A DNA stretch of 64,000 bases from Myxococcaceae bacterium (GTDB lineage Bacteria; Myxococcota; Myxococcia; Myxococcales; Myxococcaceae): the NCBI GenBank assembly GCA_016793095.1, contig JAEUJQ010000090.1, forward strand, positions 1-64,000, read 5' to 3'. The notes below the pieces were generated by a model. The model was not told the DNA's origin and did no database searches. It saw only the letters and a program-made list of their open reading frames with translations. Both the position numbers and the translations under genes were made by a program. Every line of letters begins with the position of its first letter. Positions within the stretch are counted from its first letter, which is position 1. Shown here piece after piece: positions 7,771 to 15,890 of this stretch.

Positions 7771-8313
7771 TCACCACGAGAACGTCTTCGCGCGGTCGCA
7801 CGACGAGGCGATCTTGTCGCAAGCCGTCGTCTTCGTCGCCGTGGGAGAGCCGCCGTCGGCCGACGCGAGCGACGCGCACTGCTGGCCCTTCGCGAACGGA
7901 CGCAGCGACTCGATCTGCTCGACGTAGCAGGTGTTGAAGTCGGCGACCGTCGCAGTGCACGCCGGGTCCGCCATCACCATCGCGCAGCTGTCAGACGTGC
8001 CGCCGTCACTCGAGCCGGAGGACGCCTGGCAGTCGTTGAAGGCCATCGTGCACGCGCCGATGCCGGCATCAGGTCCACCGAAGGCGCTCGCGATGGCGCC
8101 GCCGATGAGGCTGGTGAGGCTGCAGCCGAACGTCTTCTTCTCGGCGGCCGTGAAGGCGGTCTCGAGGTACTTCTGGCGATCGCGACACAGCTGGCGCGTC
8201 TGATCGACGGACAGCGACGAGACCTGCGAGTTGCCGGGCACGCTGGTCTGCACTCCTCCGGCGCAGGCAGCGATGACGGCACAGACGACAACGGCTCCGA
8301 GGATTCGCTTCAT
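7771..8313 (-). CDS. Cysteine-rich lipoprotein, function unknown
   Basis: A 180-residue predicted lipoprotein. The ATG at 8313 is preceded by a GGGAGGGAAC ribosome site and followed by MKRILGAVVVCAVIAACAGG with lipobox IAAC. The mature part has nine or more cysteines, including CSLTS, DACTM-like spacing and C-terminal CDKIASSCDRA, and two short Asp-Gly-Gly spacers (SSDGGTSDSC, SADGGSP) of the sort common in myxobacterial surface proteins. Predicted mostly helical. It lies 75 nt downstream of the tnaA start on the same strand, so it could precede tnaA in a transcript. No family recognised. Confidence 0.7.
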   Translation of the reverse strand: MKRILGAVVVCAVIAACAGGVQTSVPGNSQVSSLSVDQTRQLCRDRQKYLETAFTAAEKKTFGCSLTSLIGGAIASAFGGPDAGIGACTMAFNDCQASSGSSDGGTSDSCAMVMADPACTATVADFNTCYVEQIESLRPFAKGQQCASLASADGGSPTATKTTACDKIASSCDRAKTFSW

Positions 8314-8422
8314 GGTTCCCTCCCTGGGTGATGGACGCGCCACCGACGATGGCCGCGGCACTCTATTCACAGGAGGCGCGCCGTCACGAAAGGAGCGACC
8401 TGGGTGGCGGCCTTCGCGGTCC

Positions 8423-9046
8423 TCACGCGGGCGCGGTGACGGCGCCAGCGGCTTCGAGCAGGCTGCGGTACCACTCCATGGTCGCCTGCGCGCGTCCGCC
8501 GAGCGCGGTCGTGCCCCAGACCACCGAGAGCGTCCTCGTCGTCGCGGGCGTGGTCTTGGTGCGCTGGGAGTCCTTCACGGCGTTGGCGCAGGGGCCCTCG
8601 GCGTCGAAGAGGCACACGAGGCCGCTCACGTCGATGGACTGGCCTGCCTGGTTGAAGACATAGGACGTTCCCTCGGGCGCGAGGGCGATGCGAAACGGCG
8701 GCGCGGCGCGCGAGAGGTCGACGACGCTGATGGGGAGACCGGAGTGCAGCGAGGCGACGTTGCACGCATCGACAGCCGCGTTGATGGAGCTCAGCGCGCC
8801 TTCGCTCACCGCGCGAATGAGATACTCGGAGGCAGGCTTGCCGCGGCCAGTCGGCTTGTAGCCACCGTGTCGGAGCAGCTCGCGCACCGCGCTCCGCACC
8901 CCGTCGGCGGCGGTCAGCGGCGCCGTGGCGGTCAGCGAGAGCATCGACATGAGCGGGTCGATGCGCCCGAGCTCGCCGAGCGGCGCCGGGAACGTGGTGA
9001 TGAACCAGCGCGCGTCGAGGAGCGGGTGGGCTTCGAGCTGAACCAT
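8423..9046 (-). CDS. Free-standing B3/B4 domain protein (PheT-like)
   Basis: A 207-residue cytoplasmic protein. The segment GYKPTGRGKPASEYLIRA followed by SSINAAVDACNVASLHSGLPISVVDLSRA matches the B3/B4 domain found in the beta subunit of phenylalanyl-tRNA synthetase and in stand-alone proteins that are thought to bind or edit tRNA. No catalytic synthetase domain is present, and the length fits the stand-alone family. Later motifs (GLVCLFDAEGPCANAVKDSQRTKTTPAT) also fit the B3/4 family, which has a conserved D-S-x-x-T segment. It is divergent from pomY across 230 bp. Whether it edits tRNA is not known from sequence. Confidence 0.75.
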   Translation of the reverse strand: MVQLEAHPLLDARWFITTFPAPLGELGRIDPLMSMLSLTATAPLTAADGVRSAVRELLRHGGYKPTGRGKPASEYLIRAVSEGALSSINAAVDACNVASLHSGLPISVVDLSRAAPPFRIALAPEGTSYVFNQAGQSIDVSGLVCLFDAEGPCANAVKDSQRTKTTPATTRTLSVVWGTTALGGRAQATMEWYRSLLEAAGAVTAPA

Positions 9047-9147
9047 GCGGCGCCTCTCTGCGGCCTCGGGGAATCGTTCCGGGCCCGATTTACCGGCCTC
9101 CGGGCGCGATCGGGGCCCTCGTCAGAAAAGACCTGAAGATCCAGGGG

Positions 9148-9176
9148 TTTACAAGCGCACGCGTGCCACATAGGGT
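9148..9176 (+). promoter_or_regulatory. Candidate sigma-70-type promoter for pomYZX
   Basis: TTTACA at 9148-9153 and TAGGGT at 9171-9176 are separated by 17 nt, the optimal spacing for a housekeeping sigma factor. The -35 box matches the TTGACA consensus at five of six positions, the -10 box TATAAT at three of six. Predicted transcription would begin near 9183, ahead of both possible pomY starts. It sits in the divergent gap between the B3/B4 gene and pomY. This is a pattern match only. Confidence 0.4.
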
Positions 9177-9275
9177 GCCGCCGGTCAAAAAAGAGACAAG
9201 CCGCTACAGGCCGCTACGCTCGTTTTCTTGACGGAGCAGTTGCAGCGATCCACCGCCACGAAAGGCACCGCACCC

Positions 9276-11144
9276 GTGAGCCAGGAGCGTCCCGACGCGT
9301 TGCTCAAGAGCGCGCTCGAGAAGATCGTCTACTTCGAAGCGCGGGCAGCGCAGCTGACGAACGACCTCGACACGGCCAACGCCGAGCGCGCGCGGCTGCG
9401 GGGAGAGCTGGGGCACGCGTCGCAGCGGGAGCTCGAGCTGCGCCGGGTCATCGCCGAGCTCGAGGTTCGCTCGACGCGCGCGCACCAGGAACGGGAAGAG
9501 GCGGCGACGGTGGCCGAGGCGCTGCGCCGCGAGCGCGCCGAGCTGCTCGGGAAGATCCTCGAGGCCTCACGCCTCAACACCGACGGGCACGACCCGTTCG
9601 ACCTCGCCTCGTTCATCGCCGAGCTGCGCAGCGAGGTGCTGTTGCGGCGCGAGCGCGACCAGGGCGGCGCGACGCCGGTGCTCGTGAACGTGACCAGCGC
9701 TTCCGCCGCGACGCCCGCGGGCCTGACTTCCGGCGGCACCTCTCGTGGAGTCGGTCAGACGTCAACCTCGCCAACGCCGCCGACCGCCGAGCCGGCGCCG
9801 TCGCATGTGACGAAGACGGCCGAGGCGCTCGAGGCGCAGGGCCGGCTCACGGTGTCGAAGGAGGACCTCGCCTCGCTCGAGCGCGCGTTCCCCTTCGCGG
9901 GCCGCTCCGAGGAGACGCTGTTCGGCTTCTCGGTGCGCGAGCTCTCTGCCCCCGACGCCGCAGCGCGCGCGCGCGCTGCTGAACGCCTCACCGCGCTCGC
10001 CCACCCGGCCGCCGCGCCCGCGCTCGCGACCGCGCTCCACGCCGAGCGCGAGGCGTCGGTCAAGGTGGCGCTCCTGACGGCGCTGTCGGCGCTCGCGAAG
10101 GTCGAAGCGGTGCCGGTGGTGCTGCCACAGCTCTCGTCGGCCTCCCCCGAGGTGCGCATCGCGGCGTTGAAGGCGCTGCTCAAGCTGGACCCCGCGCAGG
10201 CCGGTCCGCACCTGGCCGCTGCCGTGAAGGACCCGGACTCCGCGGTGCGCCGCCGCGCCTCGCTGCTCGCGCTCGGCCTCCGCGGCACCGCGGCGCTCGA
10301 GCTGGGTGAGACGGCGATTCGTGACGAGAACGCCGACGTGCGCTCACTCGCGGCGCTGGTGCTGGGCGCGAGCGGGCTCGAGTCGGCGCGCCCGTGGCTG
10401 ATGCAGGCGATGCGCGACCCGGAGCTGCGCGTGCGGCGCTCGGCCAGCCAGGCGATGTCGCGGCTGCTCGGTCAAGACGTGAGCCAGCTCGTCGAGCTCG
10501 ACGAGGCGCAACGCCGCCGTGAGGTGCGCCGCCTCGCCCAGGTGCCCGCGAACCCCGTGAAGGCGAAGCTGGTCGCCGCGCTGCCGCAGCCGCCGCTTCC
10601 CCCACAGGCGGCCGTGGAGAGAGCGCACGCGGCCACCACGGTCAGCGCCGCGCCCGCCCTTCATCGCCTCGCGCCCATCGCGCCTCCGCAGTCCACCACC
10701 AGCGTCGGCGCCGCGGCGGCCGCACGCGCGACCGGCACCGGTGTTCCCACGCAGAGCACCACCGGCGTCGGTCCAGGGCCAGGCGCTCCGTCGCTCGTCC
10801 CGGCGACCGCCCCGCAGCTCCAGACGACCGGAGGCCAGACCAGCCCGGCCGACCTGCAGCCCCTGCGAGCGGCGCAGCGGACCTTTCCAGCAGTGGCTGC
10901 GGTTGCCGCAGTCTCGCAGACGTCCCGCGTGGCGGTGGCGGTCGTCGAAGAGACGGCGAGGTCGCCTGATCCGGTCGTGCTGTCGGGCGTGCTGGTCGAG
11001 CTGCGCGCCGCCATTCGCGGTCAACCGGCCGACGCGCTCGCCTCGGCGCTCTCGACCTCGCTCGAGTCCGTTCGCGCAGCGTGCGCGGCCCTCATGGAGC
11101 AGGGCCAGATCGTCCGCCGCGGCCACAAGTACTTCGTCGCCTGA
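9276..11144 (+). CDS. pomY: PomY: coiled-coil/HEAT-repeat cell division positioning protein
   Basis: Cytoplasmic protein of 622 residues from the GTG at 9276, or 638 from an upstream TTG at 9228; the GTG is preferred because it begins directly at the conserved-looking SQERPDALLKSALEKIV. Order: N-terminal coiled coil (about residues 10-110, Glu/Arg/Leu heptads), Ser/Thr/Pro-rich linker, HEAT-type helical repeats (about 215-410), Pro/Ala/Thr-rich disordered region (about 430-560), and a C-terminal winged-helix-like end (ELRAAIRGQPADALASAL through RRGHKYFVA). This architecture and the following ParA and coiled-coil genes match PomY of Myxococcus xanthus, which binds PomX and PomZ and recruits FtsZ at midcell. 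First gene of the pomYZX operon; pomZ follows after 14 nt. Confidence 0.85.
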   Translation: MSQERPDALLKSALEKIVYFEARAAQLTNDLDTANAERARLRGELGHASQRELELRRVIAELEVRSTRAHQEREEAATVAEALRRERAELLGKILEASRLNTDGHDPFDLASFIAELRSEVLLRRERDQGGATPVLVNVTSASAATPAGLTSGGTSRGVGQTSTSPTPPTAEPAPSHVTKTAEALEAQGRLTVSKEDLASLERAFPFAGRSEETLFGFSVRELSAPDAAARARAAERLTALAHPAAAPALATALHAEREASVKVALLTALSALAKVEAVPVVLPQLSSASPEVRIAALKALLKLDPAQAGPHLAAAVKDPDSAVRRRASLLALGLRGTAALELGETAIRDENADVRSLAALVLGASGLESARPWLMQAMRDPELRVRRSASQAMSRLLGQDVSQLVELDEAQRRREVRRLAQVPANPVKAKLVAALPQPPLPPQAAVERAHAATTVSAAPALHRLAPIAPPQSTTSVGAAAAARATGTGVPTQSTTGVGPGPGAPSLVPATAPQLQTTGGQTSPADLQPLRAAQRTFPAVAAVAAVSQTSRVAVAVVEETARSPDPVVLSGVLVELRAAIRGQPADALASALSTSLESVRAACAALMEQGQIVRRGHKYFVA

Positions 11145-11158
11145 GGAACCCAACGCGC

Positions 11159-12118
11159 ATGGAAACGCCCTCCTACACTCCGAAGCAGGCCGCCGAGCTG
11201 CTGGGCATCACGCCGAAGACGCTGAAGGCGTCCCTCGACAAGGACACGTTCTCGCCTGAAGAGGTGTGGGACCTGCGGGCCAAGCTGAACCTGTACCCGG
11301 CCGAGGTCGGCACGCGGAAGCAGCTCTTCCTCAACTTCAAGGGCGGGACCGGCAAGACGTCGCTGTCCACCTCGTACGCGTGGCGCCTGGCCGAGATGGG
11401 CTACGGCGTGCTGCTCGTCGACCTCGACAGCCAGGGCCACGCCACCAAGTGCCTCGGCTTCGAGGGCGAGGACTTTCAGCACACGCTGCTCAACGTGCTG
11501 GTGAAGAAGGCGCCCATCAGCCAGGTGATTCAGAAGTCCCAGCTGCCGAACCTCGAGTTCATTCCGTCGAACCTCTCGATGTCCACGGTGGACCTCGCGC
11601 TGATGCCGATGGCCGGTCGCGAGTTCAAGCTGAAGAACGCGCTCAAGGAAGTCGAGGCGCACTACGACTTCATCATCTTCGACGCGCCGCCCTCGTTCGG
11701 GCTGCTCAACCTCAACGCGCTGATGGCCGCTGACGACCTCATCGTGCCGGTGCTGGCCGACTTCCTCTCATTCCACGGCCTCAAGCTGCTCTTCGAGACG
11801 GTGCAGAGCCTCGAGGAGGACCTCGGCCACGTGCTCGACCACGTCTTCATCGTGGTGAACGCCTTCAACGCGACCTTCAAGCTGGCGAAGGAAGCGCTCG
11901 AGGCGCTCAAGACGCACTACCCCGAGTTCCTGCTGCCGCAGGTGGTGCGCCAGTGCACGCGCTTCGCGCAGGCGTCGAGCGAGGGCATGCCCATCTTCGC
12001 GTTCGACCGCGACTCGAAGGGCGCTGGTGACGTGCAGGCGCTCATCGACGAGGTCATCGGGCGGCTGCAGAAGAGCGCGAAGGTGGCGCCCGCCGTGGAA
12101 GCGAAGAAGTCGGCCTGA
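11159..12118 (+). CDS. pomZ: PomZ: ParA/MinD-type ATPase for division-site placement
   Basis: A 319-residue ParA-family ATPase. An N-terminal MerR-like helix-turn-helix region (TPKQAAELLGITPKTLKASL) precedes the deviant Walker A KGGTGKTS at 61-68, the Walker A' segment VLLVDLDSQG with D90, and FIIFDAPPS (Walker B). G62, D90 and a basic residue at 268 occupy the positions at which Myxococcus PomZ mutants affecting nucleotide binding, ATP hydrolysis and DNA binding were made (here R268 rather than K268). In that system ATP-bound PomZ dimers bind nucleoid DNA and tether and move the PomXY cluster to midcell, where it stimulates FtsZ ring formation. GAGG lies upstream of the start; pomX follows 23 nt later. 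Confidence 0.92.
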   Translation: METPSYTPKQAAELLGITPKTLKASLDKDTFSPEEVWDLRAKLNLYPAEVGTRKQLFLNFKGGTGKTSLSTSYAWRLAEMGYGVLLVDLDSQGHATKCLGFEGEDFQHTLLNVLVKKAPISQVIQKSQLPNLEFIPSNLSMSTVDLALMPMAGREFKLKNALKEVEAHYDFIIFDAPPSFGLLNLNALMAADDLIVPVLADFLSFHGLKLLFETVQSLEEDLGHVLDHVFIVVNAFNATFKLAKEALEALKTHYPEFLLPQVVRQCTRFAQASSEGMPIFAFDRDSKGAGDVQALIDEVIGRLQKSAKVAPAVEAKKSA

Positions 12119-12141
12119 CGGAGTTCCTGGAGGACACACGC

Positions 12142-13293
12142 ATGAAGAAGGCATTCGACGCCAACGTCTCGCGAGCCCGCCCGAAGCTGCGGCTGGGGGC
12201 CATGTTGGCCACGTCCGAGGCACCGTCGCTCTCGCAGGAGACGGTGGAGTCGCTCGCGCAGGCCGTCGCGCAGGAGCCCGTCATTCCCTCGCGGGAGGAG
12301 CCCCTCGAGCTCTCCCAGGCGGTGAAGGCGAAGCTGACCGCGCGGGCGTTCAAGCCGACCGCGGCCGAGGTGCTGACGTCGGCGCTCCAGACGGAGGCGC
12401 CCGTCGAGGTGGCCGCGCGGGCCCACGCCAGCGCCGCGGTGGTGGAGCTCGCCGCGCCCGTCACGCCGGTCGAGCGCGCCGCCGTGGTGGAGCAGGAGGC
12501 GCCGGCCGCCGCACAGCACACTCGGGAGATCAGCATGGCGCAGCCGAAGGTCGTGACGCAGGCGGTGAAGGCCGCGGTCGAGGCGCCCGCCGAGGTGCGC
12601 GAGGTGCAGACGGCGCCGGTGGAGGCGCCGCAGCCGGACTCAGGGGAGCGGCGCGAGAAGCTGCGCGAGCGCCTCAAGGCCGTGCGCGAGAACCCCCGCC
12701 CCGAGCCGCTGCCTGAGACGGTCGCCGAGGCCGGCGTGCTGGCGGTGGAGCGCATCGCCGCGCTGCAGACCGAGCTCGCGAAGACGCGCGCGATGAACCT
12801 CGCGCTCTCGCAGGACCTCGAGGCGGCGCGGCGCCAGGCCGAGCGCGCGACGGAGGAGGCGCGGCTGCGCATGGACGAGGCGCGGCGGCTGTCGGCCGAG
12901 ATGGAGGGCCGGGTGCAGCTGCTGTCGGACCTCGAGAAGGAGCTCGCGGCGCTGGAAGGCGAGCGCAACGAGGCGCTGCTCGCGCTGCAGGAGTCCCGGC
13001 AGGCCATCGAGGCCGGCGAGCGCGAGAAGCACGAGCTGCGCGAGGCCGTCACCTCGAAGGACCAGGAGCTCGAGGCGTCGTTGCAGGAAGAGGAGCGGCT
13101 CGCCGGTGAGCTCGAGGCCGCGCACGAGGCGATGGCCGGGCTGCGGCGGTCGGCCGACGCGCTGAAGAGCGAGCGCGACACGCTGGCGCGGCAGGTGGCG
13201 GACCTCACGAAGGAGCGGGCCGAGCTGCTCGAGGCCCGCAAGGCGCTCGAGGCGGTGCACCGGGCGCTCGCGAAGGCGTCGGCGCTGGCGTGA
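12142..13293 (+). CDS. pomX: PomX: coiled-coil scaffold and PomZ ATPase activator
   Basis: A 383-residue cytoplasmic protein with a GGAGG site before the ATG. Residues 1-21 (MKKAFDANVSRARPKLRLGAM) are strongly basic and match the PomX N-terminal peptide that stimulates PomZ ATPase. The two basic residues important in Myxococcus (K13, R15) appear here as R13 and K15. Residues 30-180 are Ala/Glu/Pro/Val-rich and probably disordered. Residues about 200-380 are one long coiled coil rich in Glu, Arg, Leu and Ala, which drives PomX filament formation in the known system. Length is close to the Myxococcus protein (about 400). The stop lies 1 nt from the stop of a convergent membrane-protein gene. 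Confidence 0.9.
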   Translation: MKKAFDANVSRARPKLRLGAMLATSEAPSLSQETVESLAQAVAQEPVIPSREEPLELSQAVKAKLTARAFKPTAAEVLTSALQTEAPVEVAARAHASAAVVELAAPVTPVERAAVVEQEAPAAAQHTREISMAQPKVVTQAVKAAVEAPAEVREVQTAPVEAPQPDSGERREKLRERLKAVRENPRPEPLPETVAEAGVLAVERIAALQTELAKTRAMNLALSQDLEAARRQAERATEEARLRMDEARRLSAEMEGRVQLLSDLEKELAALEGERNEALLALQESRQAIEAGEREKHELREAVTSKDQELEASLQEEERLAGELEAAHEAMAGLRRSADALKSERDTLARQVADLTKERAELLEARKALEAVHRALAKASALA

Positions 13294-13294
13294 C

Positions 13295-14737
13295 CTACCG
13301 GGCGCCCTGGCGCTTCCGGTGCGCCTGCACGAAGGCGATGAGGTCTGCGTGGGCGCCGGGCACGGTGAAGAAGTACCCGCCGGCGCCGACCTCGAGCCGA
13401 TGAGGCCCGTCAGCCGCCTGGGCCTCGAGCACCAGGCTCGAGAGCCGCGCGCGCATCGAGGCATCGGTGGGCGTGGTGGTCTGGTCGATCATCAACTCCC
13501 AGCGATGGCCCTCGTCGACGGCGCGGCTCAGCGAGACGTCCACCCCGGGCCCCACGAGCCGGAGCCACAGCCGCTCGGCGTCGTCGGCTGCCGCGAGGCG
13601 CCGCCAGCGGGCCAGCGCCTCGGCTCGCCACCACGCGCTCCAGGCCTGCGCGTCCGACAGCCGCGACAGCTCGTCGGTGATGGCCGGCGTTCGCACGACC
13701 GCGGACTCGAGGCGCGCGCGGAGCGCTGAGGGCGCCCAGGGCTCACCCCGCTCGAGGGCCTGCGCCAGCTCGTGACGAAGCCGCTCGGCGTCGTCCTCCG
13801 CGGCGGCGACCGAGAGCCGCTCGGCGAGCGCGCGGGTCGGCCCGTCGAGCAGCGGCGCGTGCAGCGTCAGCAGGTGCTCGGACTCGAGGTGGCTCACCTC
13901 CTGGGCCTCGAGCGCGGCAGGGCTATCGGCCCCATGCAGCGCCACCAGCGCGTCCCGCTCGGCGGCGAACTTGAGGCGCTCGAGGAAGGGCGCCAGCGCG
14001 GCGAACCCAGCCAGGCCAGCCACCAGCGCGGCGAGCGCGATGGCGCCGAGCCAGGCGGGCCACGCCGGCCACCACGTGCCGGCCGGGTCAGGCGACTGCG
14101 CCGCGCCCGCCTGCCGCACCCGGGCCATCAGCGACGCGAGGAACGACGAGAAGGCGTCACCGTGAGCGTCGGTGATGACGACGCGGCGGTCGGTGCCTTC
14201 GACGCCGAAGAGCCACTCGCCAGAGGCGCGCACCTCGCCGGGAGACGTCTGGACGAGCGCGCGGTCGGTGAGGTCCCTGGGCCGCGTGAAGAGCTGCTTG
14301 CCGCGCAGCCACTGGGTGGACGTCTCGATGAACTCGAAGCCGATGGGCACGACCTCGGTGAAGGCGTAGCGCTCGACGACCGGCCCCTGGCGGTGCACGA
14401 GGCCCGCGTCGGTGACGTACCAGCCGTTTCGCGCGCCGCCCGAGAACCGCTCGAAGGCCAGGAGCGCCACCCACCCGACGGCCGCGAGCGCGAGCGCGAG
14501 GGTGACGGCGCCGGGCACCACGACGGTGCCGTGACCGACGCCGCAGGGCCAGCGCGAGGCCTCCCAGCGCAGCACCCCGACGGCGACGGCGACGAGCACC
14601 AGCGCCGGTACGAGGTGGAGCGCGAGCGCCCAGCCGTGGGTCGGGTGGAAGTACTCGGAGGGCCCGGCCCCCGCGAGCCGCTCGAGCTCTGCCACCTGCG
14701 CGGGGTCGAGGGTTGACCAGAGAGACCGGGTCGCCAT
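13295..14737 (-). CDS. Membrane protein of unknown function with three transmembrane helices
   Basis: A 480-residue protein. Hydrophobic segments lie at about residues 37-57 (LALHLVPALVLVAVAVGVL), 77-95 and 225-250. Between the second and third, residues 100-215 form a beta-rich domain resembling bacterial PH-like regions (NGWYVTDAGLVHRQGPVVERYAFTEV). The last 220 residues are soluble and helical (many Ala, Leu, Glu, Arg) and end in a short beta segment. No enzyme motif seen. Its stop almost touches that of pomX, so the two transcripts converge. It lies downstream of the esterase gene on the same strand, separated by 48 nt. Confidence 0.6.
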   Translation of the reverse strand: MATRSLWSTLDPAQVAELERLAGAGPSEYFHPTHGWALALHLVPALVLVAVAVGVLRWEASRWPCGVGHGTVVVPGAVTLALALAAVGWVALLAFERFSGGARNGWYVTDAGLVHRQGPVVERYAFTEVVPIGFEFIETSTQWLRGKQLFTRPRDLTDRALVQTSPGEVRASGEWLFGVEGTDRRVVITDAHGDAFSSFLASLMARVRQAGAAQSPDPAGTWWPAWPAWLGAIALAALVAGLAGFAALAPFLERLKFAAERDALVALHGADSPAALEAQEVSHLESEHLLTLHAPLLDGPTRALAERLSVAAAEDDAERLRHELAQALERGEPWAPSALRARLESAVVRTPAITDELSRLSDAQAWSAWWRAEALARWRRLAAADDAERLWLRLVGPGVDVSLSRAVDEGHRWELMIDQTTTPTDASMRARLSSLVLEAQAADGPHRLEVGAGGYFFTVPGAHADLIAFVQAHRKRQGAR

Positions 14738-14785
14738 CGGCGCACACCAGCCCGACGACGCGGGCGTGTCGAGCGAGATGCGGCC

Positions 14786-15481
14786 TCACCCGCCGCGGAG
14801 CCAGCCGCGAATCGCCTCGGCCATCGCCGCGTCGATGGTGTGGCCTGCGTCGAAGGAGCGGAAGTCCACCGCGTAGCCGGCCTCGCGCAGCACCTCGTTC
14901 GTCGTCACCGCGTTCTCGTAGCGCAGCACCGGGTCCTGCCGGCCGTGGAGCAGCAGCACGCGCGGCCTCTTCGACGACGCGACGGCCTTCAGCTCGGGCA
15001 GCGTTCGCCCCGCGCAGAGCACCACCGCCGACACGAGCGCAGGCTCCGTCAGCGCCACCGCCTCGCTCAAGATGGCGCCCTGGCTGAAGCCCAGCAGCGT
15101 GATGCGCCCGGCATCGACCCCGGGCTCTTTCGCCAGCGCGCGCACGAACTCGACGATGCGCCGACGCGCAGCCTCCGCCTGTCCCGCGTCGTGCCACGGC
15201 TGGCCATCGGGGAAGCGCAGCGAGAACCAGCCGTACGAGGCCGGCCCGAGCTGGATGGGGGCCCGCACCGCCACCACCAGCGTTCCCGGCGGCGCCACCT
15301 GCCGGCCGAGCTCGAACAGGTCGTGCTCGTTCGCGCCCAGCCCGTGCAGCAGCACCAGCACCGGCGCGCGACCCGCCGGCGCCTCGGAGCGGATGGAGAC
15401 GAGCGGCGTCCCGGCGGGAGGCGTCGGCGTCCGGCAGCCGGCCAGCGGAAGCACCAGCGTCAGCAGGAGAGCGCGCGCCAT
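14786..15481 (-). CDS. Alpha/beta-hydrolase lipoprotein, carboxylesterase-like
   Basis: A 231-residue predicted lipoprotein starting at the ATG at 15481 (MARALLLTLVLPLAGC, lipobox LAGC). The mature part is an alpha/beta hydrolase of the phospholipase/carboxylesterase group: oxyanion segment LLHGLGANEHD, nucleophile elbow GFSQGA, acid in HGRQDPV, and the catalytic His in DAGHTID. It would cleave ester bonds of small substrates at the membrane surface; the natural substrate is unknown. Its start codon overlaps the stop of the upstream gene (TGATG), so translation is likely coupled. Confidence 0.8.
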   Translation of the reverse strand: MARALLLTLVLPLAGCRTPTPPAGTPLVSIRSEAPAGRAPVLVLLHGLGANEHDLFELGRQVAPPGTLVVAVRAPIQLGPASYGWFSLRFPDGQPWHDAGQAEAARRRIVEFVRALAKEPGVDAGRITLLGFSQGAILSEAVALTEPALVSAVVLCAGRTLPELKAVASSKRPRVLLLHGRQDPVLRYENAVTTNEVLREAGYAVDFRSFDAGHTIDAAMAEAIRGWLRGG

Positions 15482-15882
15482 CACCACCCCGACGTGTCCA
15501 CCGTGCAGGCCTCGAGGTACCAGGTGGCGGCCCCGACGAGCACCGCGGACCGCGGCCGCGACTCGAGCTCCCAGCGCAGGTCCGAGCCCAGCCACAGGAG
15601 CGGCAGCTCGACCTCTCCGCACGAGCGGCCGTCGCTCACCCGCCGCACCTCGAGGAAGCCCGGCTTGTCGCTGCCAGCGCCCGGCCCGCGGGGAAGGTAG
15701 CCCTGGTACCGCCGCGACGACGTCACCGCGACGAAGTCGCCGTCAGGGCTCGTCACCCGCCGGTACTCCACGCGCCCGAAGAGGTACGCGCCGAGCGAGA
15801 CGCCGAGCGTCGCGAGCGCGAACGCGAACAACAGGAGCCCGGGGACGAGCAGCGACCGGTGCTGCACCGCCTCCGGGCCCAT
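15481..15882 (-). CDS. Single-pass membrane protein of unknown function
   Basis: A 133-residue protein with one N-terminal transmembrane helix (about residues 11-35, LLVPGLLLFAFALATLGVSLGAYLF), followed by a beta-rich extracytoplasmic domain with phrases like SPDGDFVAVTSSRRYQGYLPRG that recall a single beta-propeller blade. Two cysteines (SCGEV, EACTV) could form a disulfide. It sits 8 nt after the M48 protease gene and overlaps the esterase gene by one base (TGATG), so it belongs to the same operon. No family recognised. Confidence 0.55.
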   Translation of the reverse strand: MGPEAVQHRSLLVPGLLLFAFALATLGVSLGAYLFGRVEYRRVTSPDGDFVAVTSSRRYQGYLPRGPGAGSDKPGFLEVRRVSDGRSCGEVELPLLWLGSDLRWELESRPRSAVLVGAATWYLEACTVDTSGW

Positions 15883-15890
15883 GCCTCAGC

